A stretch of DNA of 12,964 nucleotides from DATFNV01 sp035266225 (GTDB taxonomy: Bacteria > Planctomycetota > Planctomycetia > Gemmatales > Gemmataceae), in NCBI GenBank assembly GCA_035266225.1, contig DATFNV010000600.1:1-12964 (forward strand). Direction: 5' to 3'. Under the pieces are notes generated by a model. That model saw only the letters and a program-made list of their open reading frames with translations. It was not told the DNA's origin and made no database searches. Of the stretch, positions 12,956 to 12,964 are shown in pieces (position 1 is the stretch's first letter; every line of letters starts with the position of its first letter). The position numbers and the translations under genes are program-made.

Positions 12956-12964
12956 CGGCCCTTC

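Noticed and set aside
1..12964. CRISPR array, defence island, prophage or insertion-sequence transposase
   Set aside because: No regularly spaced direct repeats, no transposase or integrase domains, and no phage or restriction genes were seen. The repeats present are palindromic singles.

Overview
The window is GC-rich (roughly two-thirds G+C) bacterial chromosome. Several features point to a Gemmata-like planctomycete (Planctomycetota, Gemmataceae). These are an ECF sigma factor of the Rhodopirellula/Verrucomicrobium type followed by a FecR-like partner, WD40 remnants, a stand-alone Ser/Thr kinase, a large zinc-ribbon/membrane protein of a kind seen in planctomycetes, and a GCCGCTTGCGGCTT palindromic repeat beside stop codons. 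The taxonomic call is inference from gene content; no rRNA gene is present.

Layout. Positions 1-1581 hold the 3' two-thirds of an RNase R gene. Positions 1663-2635 hold an ECF sigma factor overlapping in expression with a short FecR-N-terminus-like protein. Positions 2638-3144 hold a broken WD40 gene boxed between two near-identical 19-bp-arm stem-loops. A small unknown protein (minus strand, 3143-3586) is divergent from a NupG-like MFS transporter (3745-5046). A kinase-only Ser/Thr protein kinase (5301-6143) converges on a tandem ACT-domain protein (minus, 6205-6702), with a third copy of the stem-loop between them. A two-gene minus-strand unit follows: a 981-residue zinc-ribbon, one-pass membrane protein (7928-10873) and a probable exported protein of unknown function (6922-7911). 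Divergent from it, 10995-12306 encodes a second ECF sigma factor and its membrane anti-sigma factor with a zinc-binding HC2 motif. The last ~660 bases hold no convincing full gene: a perfect 17-bp-arm hairpin, scraps of coding-like sequence on both sides of it, and a stretch rich in nested hairpins that may be a structured RNA, possibly the start of a group II intron.

How the genes work together. The clearest functional unit is the second sigma/anti-sigma pair, separated by one base and so probably translationally coupled. It would release a sigma factor in response to an envelope signal. The first sigma factor has a soluble, apparently membrane-anchor-less partner. The kinase, the two sigma factors and the zinc-ribbon membrane protein make this a signalling-rich region, but nothing in the sequence ties them into one pathway. 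I did not find a convincing new defence, mobile or biosynthetic system. The most unusual signals are the stop-codon-associated stem-loops and the structured tail of the window.
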